Source of the DNA: Flammeovirgaceae bacterium UBA2371
GTDB taxonomy: Bacteria > Bacteroidota > Bacteroidia > Cytophagales > Cyclobacteriaceae
Direction: 5' to 3'
DNA: 29,373 nucleotides
NCBI GenBank assembly: GCA_002345965.1
Contig: DDTF01000049.1
Span: 1-29,373, forward strand
Shown: piece by piece, positions 7,082 to 15,077 of the stretch
Layout of the letters: each line of letters begins with the position of its first letter
Position numbering within the stretch: the first letter of the stretch is position 1
The notes under the pieces: generated by a model
The model's database searches: none
The model's input: the letters and a program-made list of their open reading frames with translations, nothing else
What the model was told of the DNA's origin: nothing
Program-made: the position numbers and the translations under genes

Positions 7082-7891
7082 TTAAGATTCCCAGTTTCCT
7101 GAAGTCGAGACGTCAGTACGTGAACCAAATCGCAAAGGTTTACGATTTTTAGCTTCGTTGCCCTCACTTCTGAACGGATTGTCAGGTGAAGGGTCTTTTA
7201 CCTCGATCACGTCCACCATGATACCTCCACGGTCCACCTTGCCGACATAAATATCAAACTTTTTGTCAGAGTCGGGCTTAAAAGCAAGTCTGCTCAGGTC
7301 TGTTTCAGGTTTGAATTTATAATCCCAAATGGTCATGATAATTTGACCTTTGCGAACTGGATCTCCAGTTTTTAAGTCAGCCATAGAGCTGATAAACCCG
7401 TCTTCCGTAAAGGGTGGTTCGCTGATTTTATCGCCTATTTTCAATGAATAACCGCGCTGATTTTTTACGGCTCTGTCGCCCAATTTTACTTTATATCCCA
7501 TAAATGTGCCATTGTCGGCAGCATTTACGTTGAAGGTTTCTTTGAAGATACGCTCGCGAGCAGGGGTAAAACCAAGTGTATCGATGTGAACAATTACCTC
7601 TTCTCCGCCATATGCTTTTTGGATTAGTTCCTCTCTGCGCTCTACTATGGCCACTTTTCCGTTTTCAATAAAGTTGATCAATGAGTCCCAATTAGAGGTA
7701 TACCTTCCATTTACTTCCTGAAATACGATTTCAGCTTCACGGATCAATTTTAATTTCTCAATAACAGCCATTTCTTTGGTATCAATCATTTTACGGTCAT
7801 TGACTGTCTTCTGGACTCCGCTGTACAGATAATAGCCCAGATAAATACTGATTCCAAAAAGAACGAAGGTCAGGATTTTAGTAAGATTCAT
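7082..7891 (-). CDS. Membrane-anchored protein of unknown function, pilin-like N-terminal half
   Basis: I do not recognise a named family in this 269-residue protein. It has a single N-terminal membrane helix (about 5-24) with no lipobox or cleavage site, then a long amphipathic helix and the segment LIREAEIVFQEVNGRYTSNWDSLI (beginning near residue 48). That segment resembles the post-helix region of type IV pilins and pseudopilins (AEexFyxxNGrYtxslxeL). The remainder is polar and probably periplasmic beta structure. There is no prepilin peptidase site, so it is not a classical pilin. Its stop is only six bases from the DUF3822 start, which argues that the two act together. Confidence 0.75.
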   Translation of the reverse strand: MNLTKILTFVLFGISIYLGYYLYSGVQKTVNDRKMIDTKEMAVIEKLKLIREAEIVFQEVNGRYTSNWDSLINFIENGKVAIVERREELIQKAYGGEEVIVHIDTLGFTPARERIFKETFNVNAADNGTFMGYKVKLGDRAVKNQRGYSLKIGDKISEPPFTEDGFISSMADLKTGDPVRKGQIIMTIWDYKFKPETDLSRLAFKPDSDKKFDIYVGKVDRGGIMVDVIEVKDPSPDNPFRSEGNEAKNRKPLRFGSRTDVSTSGNWES

Positions 7892-7947
7892 TTTTCACAG
7901 GTTTAAGCTTGCAATTATAAATATTTTAAGCCGTTTAACACAACCAA

Positions 7948-8424
7948 TCATAATTTAAAATAACCCCTTAAATCAATGATTTTAGCTGGTTCAGCAACAT
8001 ATTTGAATAGTCCATGGAGCTGATTCTTCTCCATTTGAGCGATTTCTTCCCAGGATAGAAATCGAACGTCAACAATTATTTGCTGTTCAGATTTCATTTC
8101 AGGATCAGCGCCTTTCCTAATGGCTCCTTCCACCCATTCTACTTCAAAAAATAGCTCAATAGCATGAAGTGGTTCAGCACAAAATTCGGTGACAAATAAA
8201 AGGTCCTTTGGCTTTATTTTGATATGGGTTTCTTCAAGAAATTCTCTTTCCAGAGTCTGGTGAGCAGTTTCATACAACTCAATTCCTCCACCCGGGGGAG
8301 CCCAAAAATCATTTTCCGCTAAATGCTTGTGATTTACCATCAACAGTTTGTTGTCAACCACACAAATGCCGCATGCTCTTACCCTCACCTTGTTTCCAAA
8401 TAGATTTTTTATTGATTCTGGCAT
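7948..8424 (-). CDS. Nudix hydrolase
   Basis: A 158-residue single-domain Nudix protein. The box runs from Gly46 to Ile68 (G-x5-E52-x7-REFLEETHI), with the metal-binding Glu residues intact and His67 in place of the usual Gly. WAPPGGGIELYE precedes it, a pattern common in enzymes acting on nucleotides or nucleotide sugars. The substrate is not determinable. It is probably first in the minus-strand unit ending with coaD, separated from the next gene by 56 bases, and is divergent from the DUF1573 gene. It is not a close copy of the Nudix protein at 4995-5690. Confidence 0.88.
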   Translation of the reverse strand: MPESIKNLFGNKVRVRACGICVVDNKLLMVNHKHLAENDFWAPPGGGIELYETAHQTLEREFLEETHIKIKPKDLLFVTEFCAEPLHAIELFFEVEWVEGAIRKGADPEMKSEQQIIVDVRFLSWEEIAQMEKNQLHGLFKYVAEPAKIIDLRGYFKL

Positions 8425-8489
8425 GCTTTTTACATAGAAACCAATTTGTGTTTCAATTCGTTAGTAAAGCTATATGATATATGAATGCG

Positions 8490-8497
8490 TAATTTTG
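8490..8497 (+). promoter_or_regulatory. Candidate -7 promoter element for the DUF1573 gene
   Basis: TAATTTTG is an exact match to TAnnTTTG and lies 16 bases before the ATG at 8513, implying a very short leader. No good TTTG box is present at the expected upstream spacing, so support rests on the -7 element and its position. It also argues against starting translation at an upstream ATG around 8474. Confidence 0.35.
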
Positions 8498-8512
8498 AAA
8501 AAAATCACAGTT

Positions 8513-8914
8513 ATGAGGCACATTATTCCATTTTTCGTTTCCATGTTGATTTTTTCGGCCGGTTTGGCGCAAGATCAGACCAGTTTGCCTCAAGGCCCTA
8601 CTATTAAATGGGAGAACTCTTCTTTTGATTTCGGTGATTTGCAACGAGGAGATCGGGTAGAGACAACGTTCAAATTTACTAATAATGGCACCGCACCTTT
8701 AATAATCACCAATGTAGAAGTCACTTGCGGTTGCACGACCCCCAAAGGCTGGCCAAGAGACCCCATTCCACCAGGTGGAAAAGGAGAAATTACCGTTGCA
8801 TTCAACTCCGTGGGAAAATACGGACGTCAAAATAAGGTGATTAAGATTATTTCAAATGCTGTTTCGCCCCAAAACCAGGTGATGTTTACGGCCAACGTGA
8901 TAACGAAAGAGTAA
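8513..8914 (+). CDS. DUF1573 domain-containing exported protein
   Basis: From the chosen ATG the product is 133 residues with a classic signal peptide (MRHIIPFFVSMLIFSAGLAQ). The rest is one DUF1573 Ig-like domain: FDFGDLQRGDRVETTFKFTN, then IITNVEVTCGCTTPKGWP with a CxC pair (Cys72, Cys74), PPGGKGEITVAF, and a closing strand. This domain is abundant in Bacteroidota exported proteins and its role is not established. An ATG 13 codons upstream would place sequence before the signal peptide and start ahead of the likely promoter. The gene ends seven bases from the convergent DUF423 gene. Confidence 0.9.
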   Translation: MRHIIPFFVSMLIFSAGLAQDQTSLPQGPTIKWENSSFDFGDLQRGDRVETTFKFTNNGTAPLIITNVEVTCGCTTPKGWPRDPIPPGGKGEITVAFNSVGKYGRQNKVIKIISNAVSPQNQVMFTANVITKE

Positions 8915-8921
8915 TTCGGAG

Positions 8922-9296
8922 TTACTTTCGGGCACTTAACAACAACAATAACCAGCCAGCAATCAGCAAGACACCACCAATCGGTGTTACTGCTCCCCAA
9001 GTTGTGACTCCACTCAATGAAAGTAGATAGAGGCTACCACTAAAGACTACCGTGCCACTGGTGATGAGCAAGGTTGACCATGAAAGTTTGTTCGCTTGTA
9101 GTTTGTCGGTAAGGGCAGCCATTACAAGAAGTGCTAAGGCATGATAGAATTGATACCTGACAGCGAGCTCATAAGTTTCTATTCTATTGTTGGCAACTAG
9201 TATCGCTTTGAGTGCATGTGCACCAAAAGCCCCTAGCCCTACTGAAAGTCCACCAAGAAGCGCACCAAGGATAATTAATTTTCTCTGAAGGCTCAT
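8922..9296 (-). CDS. DUF423 (YgdD-like) small membrane protein
   Basis: A 124-residue protein with four predicted membrane helices. The family signature LGALLGGLSVGLGAFGAHALK (11-31) and YQFYHALALLVMA (48-60) are present. Function is unknown across the family. Its ATG overlaps the stop of the upstream YggS-type gene in an ATGA, so it is probably co-translated with it. Confidence 0.92.
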   Translation of the reverse strand: MSLQRKLIILGALLGGLSVGLGAFGAHALKAILVANNRIETYELAVRYQFYHALALLVMAALTDKLQANKLSWSTLLITSGTVVFSGSLYLLSLSGVTTWGAVTPIGGVLLIAGWLLLLLSARK

Positions 9297-9961
9297 GTTT
9301 TATTGCGCTCTCCAAATATTGCAGTACCTATTCGCACCATGGTGCTTCCCAACTCCACTGCGATGGTGTAGTCTGAACTCATTCCCATGGAGAGCTCTTT
9401 CATTTCAATGTTCTTGCTAAACTTTTTACTTTTTAATTCTTCGAAGTAATGTTTTAGTTGCGTGAATTCTTTGGCAATTTGTTTCTCATCATCGGTAAGT
9501 GTAGCCATTCCCATAAGACCAGTTACCTTCACGAAGGGATAATTGTTCACTGTATCTAACAGGGTGATTAGATTTTCATATTTCAATCCAAACTTACTCT
9601 CTTCATTGGCAATGTGCACTTGTAGCAGGCAGGGTATCACTCGATTGCATTTATTGCCTTGCTTGTTGATTTCTTCCAGCAATTTCTGACTATCTACAGA
9701 ATGAATTAAGGAGACAAAAGGGGCGATGTATTTTACCTTGTTGGTCTGAAGATGACCGATCATGTGCCACTCAATATCTTTTGGCAGTTCAACAAATTTT
9801 TTCTCCAGTTCCTTGGCTTTATTCTCACCAAATACCCGCTGACCGGCTTGATATGCCTCCATGATCTTTTCAACAGGCTGGGTCTTGCTCACAGCAATCA
9901 GCTTGCACTTTTTTTCGCTCAGCTCCCGCTCTAGTAAGTTTATGTTATTTTTAATGTTCAT
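9293..9961 (-). CDS. YggS/PLPBP family pyridoxal phosphate homeostasis protein
   Basis: This non-catalytic PLP carrier (COG0325) is involved in vitamin B6 and amino-acid homeostasis. The 222-residue length fits. The PLP-binding Lys is Lys26 in LIAVSKTQP. VFGENKAKELEKK, WHMIGHLQTNKVKYI, IHSVDS, GLMGMATL and SMGMSSDYTIAVELGSTMVRIGTAIFG follow in the expected order. A start 13 codons earlier (from 10000) is rejected: MNIKNNINLLERE is the usual family beginning, and the extra residues look random. It is divergent from the GH3 gene and coupled to DUF423 downstream. Confidence 0.94.
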   Translation of the reverse strand: MNIKNNINLLERELSEKKCKLIAVSKTQPVEKIMEAYQAGQRVFGENKAKELEKKFVELPKDIEWHMIGHLQTNKVKYIAPFVSLIHSVDSQKLLEEINKQGNKCNRVIPCLLQVHIANEESKFGLKYENLITLLDTVNNYPFVKVTGLMGMATLTDDEKQIAKEFTQLKHYFEELKSKKFSKNIEMKELSMGMSSDYTIAVELGSTMVRIGTAIFGERNKT

Positions 9962-9965
9962 TTTA

Positions 9966-9973
9966 TAACTTTG
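9966..9973 (+). promoter_or_regulatory. Candidate -7 promoter element for the GH3-lysE unit
   Basis: TAACTTTG is an exact TAnnTTTG match in the 59-base gap between divergent YggS and GH3 genes. An upstream TTTA at 9939-9942 is a weak partner with a 23-base spacer. The predicted start would fall near 9980, where CCCCT-GATACA-AGGGG (9980-9995) forms a small hairpin at the head of the transcript. Confidence 0.38.
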
Positions 9974-10020
9974 CCAGCTCCCCTGATACAAGGGGTACAA
10001 CTGAACTCGAATGCAATAAT

Positions 10021-11568
10021 ATGGCGATATTAGGCACGTTACTAAAAAAAGGCATAAAACTTCGCGAAAATTTGGAGCAGGAGTACTCCTCTCCAGCGGA
10101 ACTGCAAAAGCAGGAATTGAAACACCTCTTGATAACAGCCAGCCAGACCGAGTTTGGGAAATACTATAACTTTCAGAACATCCTCACCCAATTTCGAAAA
10201 GGGGACGACCAGTTTTATGAAGCATTCAAATCCGTGGTGCCTACACACGATTACAATAAAATATATAAAGACTGGTGGCACCTGTCACTCAAAGGCGCAA
10301 AGAATGTATGCTGGCCTGGAAGGATAAAATATTTCGCATTGAGTTCAGGAACATCAGAGGCTTCTTCCAAGCATATTCCTGTAACCAAGGAGATGACAAA
10401 GGCAATTCAAAGAACAAGTATCCGTCAGATACTGACATTGTCAAAGTATGAATTGCCAAACCAATTTTTTGGCGCAGGTATTTTGATGTTGGGAGGCAGT
10501 ACACATCTCAATCACAAAGGAAGTTATTTTGAAGGCGACCTAAGTGGAATTCAGGCAGCAAGGCTTCCATTCTGGTTTCAGCATTTTTATAAGCCAGGAA
10601 AAAAGATTGCTAAGACAAGAAGCTGGGATGCAAAACTGGAAGATATCGTAAAGAACGCACCACAATGGGATATAGGGATAATTGTAGGCGTTCCTGCATG
10701 GATACAAATATTAATTGAAAAGATATTAGCTCATTATAAGGTCCAGCACATTCATGAGATATGGCCCAACCTGAGTGTGTATGTCCATGGGGGAGTTTCT
10801 TTTGATCCCTACAGGAAGGGATTTGCCAAACTATTGGGCAAGCCGTTGCACTACATAGAGACTTACCTGGCCTCTGAAGGATTTATCGCATACCAGGCTT
10901 TTCCTGAGCGCAAATCCATGAAGCTAGTGCTCAATAATGGCATCTTTTATGAGTTTGTTCCTTTTGATGACAAGAACTTTACTCCGTCAGGGGAGGTAAA
11001 ACCTGATGCTGATTCTTTTTTTATTGATCAGGTTGAGGAGGGGAAAGAATATGCAATATTGCTGTCTACATGTTCAGGCGCATGGCGATACCTAATAGGA
11101 GATATCATAAAGTTTACCTCAAAAGAGGAGAGTGAAATTATCATCACAGGCAGAACCAAACATTTTTTGAGTTTGTGTGGAGAGCATCTTTCTGTTGACA
11201 ATATGAACAAGGCCATTGAGTTGACTTCTGATGAAATGAATATTGATATCAAGGAGTTTACGGTAGCGGGCGTTCCTCATGGAAGCCTTTTTGCACACAG
11301 ATGGTTCATAGGAACCAATGATGAGGTGGATGGAAAAGTGTTAAGAGATAAGCTAGATCAGCATTTGAAAGCGCTTAATGACGATTATACTGTTGAACGC
11401 AGTGCTGCACTAAAAGAGGTTGTTGTGGATATTTTACCGGTAAAAATCTTCTACGAATGGATGGAATCAAAGGGGAAGGCAGGTGGACAGAACAAATTCC
11501 CCAGAGTGCTTAAGAAGAACCAGCTAGATGAATGGCTCGAGTTTTTGGAGGCTAATAAAACTTCATGA
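10021..11568 (+). CDS. GH3 auxin-responsive-promoter family acyl-adenylating enzyme
   Basis: A 515-residue member of the GH3 branch of the adenylate-forming superfamily. Plant members join amino acids to carboxylic acid hormones through an acyl-AMP intermediate; bacterial members mostly lack assigned substrates. The ATP motif SSGTSEASSKHIP (108-120) differs from the plant SSGTT-x-G form but keeps the SSGT core. Later come the YIETYLASEG region, WRYLIGDIIKFT (motif YxxGD), and GRTKHFLSLCGEHLS, which marks the hinge to the C-terminal domain. There is no signal peptide, so it is cytoplasmic. Its stop overlaps the start of a LysE-type transporter (ATGA), so product and transporter may be linked. 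Confidence 0.88.
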   Translation: MAILGTLLKKGIKLRENLEQEYSSPAELQKQELKHLLITASQTEFGKYYNFQNILTQFRKGDDQFYEAFKSVVPTHDYNKIYKDWWHLSLKGAKNVCWPGRIKYFALSSGTSEASSKHIPVTKEMTKAIQRTSIRQILTLSKYELPNQFFGAGILMLGGSTHLNHKGSYFEGDLSGIQAARLPFWFQHFYKPGKKIAKTRSWDAKLEDIVKNAPQWDIGIIVGVPAWIQILIEKILAHYKVQHIHEIWPNLSVYVHGGVSFDPYRKGFAKLLGKPLHYIETYLASEGFIAYQAFPERKSMKLVLNNGIFYEFVPFDDKNFTPSGEVKPDADSFFIDQVEEGKEYAILLSTCSGAWRYLIGDIIKFTSKEESEIIITGRTKHFLSLCGEHLSVDNMNKAIELTSDEMNIDIKEFTVAGVPHGSLFAHRWFIGTNDEVDGKVLRDKLDQHLKALNDDYTVERSAALKEVVVDILPVKIFYEWMESKGKAGGQNKFPRVLKKNQLDEWLEFLEANKTS

Positions 11569-12203
11569 TTATACTAAATGGCGTAAAATTTGGTTTGATT
11601 CTGGCGCTTCTGATCGGGCCAGTATTTTTTACCATCATTCAAACGAGCGTTGAAAAAGGATTTTGGAATGGTACACTTGTGGCCATAGGGGTATCCTTGA
11701 GTGATATTTTTTATGTGGCTATTTGCTATTTAGGCATGGCCACCGTGCTAGAAGACCCTGCTTTCAGAATGTATCTTGCTTACACAGGTGGGGCCATTTT
11801 AATTCTTTTTGGCTTTTATCATCTCTTAATCAAAAGCAGGCGTGGCATTCATACGGAGGTATCCGTGGCTTCAGAGAAGGGCTTTTTTAGATACATCTTG
11901 AAAGGATTTGTAATCAACGGGCTTAGTCCGATGGTACCTATTTTTTGGATTGGTGCCATCAGTATTGCCTCTCTTGATTTAGGTTATTCAAGCGGATTTA
12001 CCTTATTCCTTTTTCTGGCGTCCTTACTTTCAACGGTACTGATTACAGATGTGGTAAAAGCGTACCTGGCTGATAAATTGAGAAGTATGGTGACCTCCAG
12101 ATTTCTTACGATCATGAACGTAACCCTGGGTCTTCTTTTGATAGGATTTGGAGGCAGATTAATAATGATTGCTCAGACCTTCACAGGGGCACTAGTCTTG
12201 TAA
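11565..12203 (+). CDS. LysE/RhtB family exporter
   Basis: A 212-residue inner-membrane protein with about six hydrophobic helices and the family N-terminus GVKFGLILALLIGPVFFTI, including the conserved Gly-Pro. LysE/RhtB proteins export amino acids or derivatives. The ATG lies in the GH3 stop (ATGA). The 3' end overlaps the convergent VWA gene by 12 bases. Substrate is unknown; the GH3 partner suggests an amino acid or conjugate. Confidence 0.88.
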   Translation: MIILNGVKFGLILALLIGPVFFTIIQTSVEKGFWNGTLVAIGVSLSDIFYVAICYLGMATVLEDPAFRMYLAYTGGAILILFGFYHLLIKSRRGIHTEVSVASEKGFFRYILKGFVINGLSPMVPIFWIGAISIASLDLGYSSGFTLFLFLASLLSTVLITDVVKAYLADKLRSMVTSRFLTIMNVTLGLLLIGFGGRLIMIAQTFTGALVL

Positions 12204-13235
12204 GACGTTGCTTACAAAACTGGACTTGAGCAATAGCCAAAATAGTAGCAGAACGACAGCCCACCTTAAGTATACAAAATAGAAGTCAGCTGTATCCTTA
12301 AAGCGCGTTTCTTTAATTTCGGCTTTTTCGTACTGATCGATTTTTCTGAACACGCTCTCCAATGCTTGATTATCGGTCACACGAAAGAATTCTCCGGAAC
12401 TGATTTCAGCAATTTTACGCATGGTAGTTTCATCTACAGTATTTTCCACCATGTGCGGCCTCCCAAAATAATCTTTACCAAACGGAACTAATCCTTCTTT
12501 GCCAACCACAATCGTATAGGTTTTAATGTCGTAGGCTGCTGCCAATTCAGCTGCAGTAATAGGGTCAATATTTCCTGCTGTATTGTCACCATCACTCAAT
12601 AAAATGCAAACCTTGGATTTGGATTCAGACTCCCTCATTCGATTGGTCACCACTGCCATGGCGCTGCCAATGGCAGTGCCACGATTTTCAATCATGTCAA
12701 AACTTATCTCATTGAGATAGGCATTCAGCAGATCGTAATCTGTTGTAAGTGGCGCAAGGGAAAAAGCATCCCCTGAGAATACTACTATTCCTATGCGGTC
12801 CTGCACACGGCCTTTGATAAAATCACGTGCTACATTCTTTGCAGCTTCAAGCCTGTTAGGAATAAAGTCTTCAATTTGCATCGACTGTGAGATATCAATG
12901 GCAAGCATAATGTCAATTCCTTCTGTCCACTGCTCTACTTTTTCGTTGGTCTTTTGTGGACGACTCAACGCAACCAGTACAAGAGAAATTACCAGTGCTA
13001 ATAATAGATCAGGCAGTAACCTAATAAGCGTAAATGGAGTGCTTCTGAGATCGCTCTTTACCAACGCAACAGGTAATTTTTGATTGAAGAAATACCTGTA
13101 TGTCCACCGGAGGATAAAAATAAGGGGCACTAGAAAAAGAATATACAAGTACAGTGGATTAGCCCAGGTAAATCCAGAGATTGTGCTGGGGTAAAACCAG
13201 GTCAGCGAATACCAAGCTTCCATCAAACTATCCAT
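12192..13235 (-). CDS. BatA-like VWA domain membrane protein
   Basis: A 347-residue protein with two N-terminal membrane helices (about 28-43 and 72-91), a periplasmic or cytoplasmic von Willebrand A domain (about 105-300) and a final helix (about 318-336). The MIDAS motif is complete: DISQS at 114-118, the Thr in RGTAIGSAM, and the Asp in LLSDGDNTAG. This matches BatA of Bacteroides aerotolerance (bat) clusters, which work with a MoxR AAA ATPase. About 22 residues precede the usual '...FANP' start; a second ATG at 13223 is possible. It overlaps the BatD-like gene upstream by eight bases. No BatB, BatC, BatE or MoxR gene follows. Confidence 0.88.
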   Translation of the reverse strand: MDSLMEAWYSLTWFYPSTISGFTWANPLYLYILFLVPLIFILRWTYRYFFNQKLPVALVKSDLRSTPFTLIRLLPDLLLALVISLVLVALSRPQKTNEKVEQWTEGIDIMLAIDISQSMQIEDFIPNRLEAAKNVARDFIKGRVQDRIGIVVFSGDAFSLAPLTTDYDLLNAYLNEISFDMIENRGTAIGSAMAVVTNRMRESESKSKVCILLSDGDNTAGNIDPITAAELAAAYDIKTYTIVVGKEGLVPFGKDYFGRPHMVENTVDETTMRKIAEISSGEFFRVTDNQALESVFRKIDQYEKAEIKETRFKDTADFYFVYLRWAVVLLLFWLLLKSSFVSNVLQD

Positions 13236-14121
13236 TTCTAACCTCCTCTAATTTGTCCTGGAATTTCTTTTCTGTGTATTGCTGTAATTCGAGCAAAGGC
13301 GCTTTTTCAAGTTTCTGACCCTCCCGATAGATGGTTCGATCGATTTGCTTTAAGGCATTGGCCAGCTTCTCGTTCCGTACCATATTAAATATTTCCTTGG
13401 TCGTGTACTTGGTATAGGGGCGTGACTGCAGTTGCTCCATGTATTTTTTCCACATCAATAAAGTAGACTCAGCCTCATGGTTACTGTAGTTGTTTTCAAG
13501 CGCACTGATGGCATTACCAAATTCATTCATGAATTGGTGATAACTCTTTTTTAGTTTTTTTAGTTTGAAATACTTTTTGATTCGTTTCCCAAAAATTAAC
13601 CAAACCGCAACAACTGCTACTATAACAACCCCAATGACAATTAATAACAAGGGGTAATTGAGAAGCCAACTTACAGCCTGATAGGCAGTATTGGTTTTTA
13701 GCGGAAGCTGATCCATGGAAACAGAATCAGGGACCTGCTTTACCATTTGCTGCAAGAAGACAGAGTCGATTCTTGCATAAACAGATGTGCAGTCGGCCCT
13801 GTTTACAATAAAGACAGGCAAGGTCAGGCGCTGTACAGTATCGATCTCAAAAGAGGTAAGAAAATAGACAACACTATCATAGCTGATGTCTCCAGTCGTT
13901 CTGGTAGGGAAATAGGTTTTATGATCTATTTCGAAAGGATCGAAGGAATAAGTTGAATCAGGAAAAACTACATTTTTATCTTTTGGATAGGTAGCTGAAA
14001 GTGAATAGGGGAATGGAATGCCAATCTTGATGCTATCAGCATGAAACTCTCCGCGCACTTTTACTTCCTGTGCATGGGAAAGAAGGGATATAAGCAAGAG
14101 AAAAAGGATAGTAAGTCTCAC
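13228..14121 (-). CDS. BatD-like exported protein with one membrane helix
   Basis: The 297-residue product begins at a GTG codon with a clear signal peptide (MRLTILFLLLISLLSHAQ). A beta-rich exported region (20-150) resembles the start of BatD-like proteins. A single membrane helix (about 157-178) is followed by a basic cytoplasmic tail of helices (ending EKKFQDKLEEVRNG). Family assignment rests on this architecture and on lying between DUF58 and VWA genes; sequence motifs alone would not settle it. The gap to DUF58 is four bases, and the 3' end overlaps the VWA gene. Confidence 0.72.
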   Translation of the reverse strand: MRLTILFLLLISLLSHAQEVKVRGEFHADSIKIGIPFPYSLSATYPKDKNVVFPDSTYSFDPFEIDHKTYFPTRTTGDISYDSVVYFLTSFEIDTVQRLTLPVFIVNRADCTSVYARIDSVFLQQMVKQVPDSVSMDQLPLKTNTAYQAVSWLLNYPLLLIVIGVVIVAVVAVWLIFGKRIKKYFKLKKLKKSYHQFMNEFGNAISALENNYSNHEAESTLLMWKKYMEQLQSRPYTKYTTKEIFNMVRNEKLANALKQIDRTIYREGQKLEKAPLLELQQYTEKKFQDKLEEVRNG

Positions 14122-14125
14122 CGGG

Positions 14126-15004
14126 TCAAACGCTTTTCATCGATTTATTCCTAACCTTAAACAACTTTAACAACTTTGGCACATAGTCGTCAATGGTGTT
14201 GATACTTAATAAGTTGATTTGATGTTTCTTGCTAAACGTAGAGAGTTCTTCCTGCCTGGTAACATGATGGTTATATATCCTGCTGCGAAAATCGCCAAAT
14301 GAAGTATTTACCCACAACGTCTTTTTACTTTCCTTATCCTGAACGGGAATGATGCCCAGTTTAGGCAAGTTGGTTTCTCGGTTGTCGCTAATTTGAATTA
14401 AAACCAAGTCGTGCTTTTTAGCCAGCGACCTGAGGTTGGGATAAAAGGATTCATCTATAAAATCAGAAATCATTATGATAACACTTCTTCTTTTAATGGA
14501 ATTCAAGGCAAAGGCAATTGCCTTGCTTAAATCTGTTTTTGAAGATTTGGGTACAAGCCTCACCAGGCTTGAAATAATTTCATAAGCCTGGCCCATTCCT
14601 TTTTTGGGGCGTAAATACTTTTCTCGCTGGTCGGAGTAGCAAATGAGTCCCACCTGACTGGATTCTTTAACACCTGAAAGTGCCAACACACCACAAATTT
14701 CTCTTCCTATATCAAACTTGGTTTTGCCAGGAGTACCTATTTCTTGGGAGGCACTTACATCCATGATAAAAAAGATGGTCTGCTCCTTTTCCTCTCTAAA
14801 TGTTTTTACAAAAGTGCCGTGACCCTTGGCGGAAACGTTCCAGTCTATTGTACGGATATCGTCTCCATACTGGTAAGGCCGTACATCATCAAATTCAAGT
14901 CCGGTGCCTTTGAATATAGAGTGAAAGTCACCCTGCATCTGGCTATTAATGGCCTTGCGGATTTGAATTTCATACTTCCTCAGCTTTTTGACTAGATCTT
15001 TCAA
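14126..15004 (-). CDS. DUF58 domain-containing protein
   Basis: A 292-residue cytoplasmic protein with the DUF58 signature at 37-60, including EFDDVRPYQYGDDIRTIDW and NVSAKG. It carries a VWA-like region with DVSAS at 82-86. Such proteins are normally encoded beside moxR and bat genes and are thought to be clients of the MoxR ATPase. The start is TTG at 15004: the residues KDLVKKLRKYEIQIRKAI are the usual family beginning, and there is no nearby in-frame ATG. A perfect -7 element lies 20 bases upstream. It is first in a three-gene unit (DUF58, BatD-like, VWA). Confidence 0.9.
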   Translation of the reverse strand: MKDLVKKLRKYEIQIRKAINSQMQGDFHSIFKGTGLEFDDVRPYQYGDDIRTIDWNVSAKGHGTFVKTFREEKEQTIFFIMDVSASQEIGTPGKTKFDIGREICGVLALSGVKESSQVGLICYSDQREKYLRPKKGMGQAYEIISSLVRLVPKSSKTDLSKAIAFALNSIKRRSVIIMISDFIDESFYPNLRSLAKKHDLVLIQISDNRETNLPKLGIIPVQDKESKKTLWVNTSFGDFRSRIYNHHVTRQEELSTFSKKHQINLLSINTIDDYVPKLLKLFKVRNKSMKSV

Positions 15005-15024
15005 GCGTCCTTTAATTTCTGGCC

Positions 15025-15032
15025 CAAAAATA
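15025..15032 (-). promoter_or_regulatory. Candidate -7 promoter element for the DUF58-BatD-VWA unit
   Basis: On the minus strand this reads TATTTTTG, an exact TAnnTTTG. It lies 20 bases before the TTG start of DUF58 and supports that start. No clear TTTG -33 box is found at the right spacing. Confidence 0.35.
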
Positions 15033-15077
15033 GCTGAAATATGAGTATTTTGGTGCCGTTTTCAGTGTATCCAACGG

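Noticed and set aside
7075..7891. The unknown membrane protein and DUF3822 are in the same reading frame, separated by one TAA, suggesting a broken fusion or stop readthrough.
   Set aside because: A fusion would join a periplasmic domain to a protein with no membrane segment or export signal. DUF3822 is a complete stand-alone family and has a TTG start two codons after the stop.
4995..8424. The two Nudix genes as a recent duplication.
   Set aside because: Outside the Nudix box the sequences and lengths (231 and 158 residues) are not similar.
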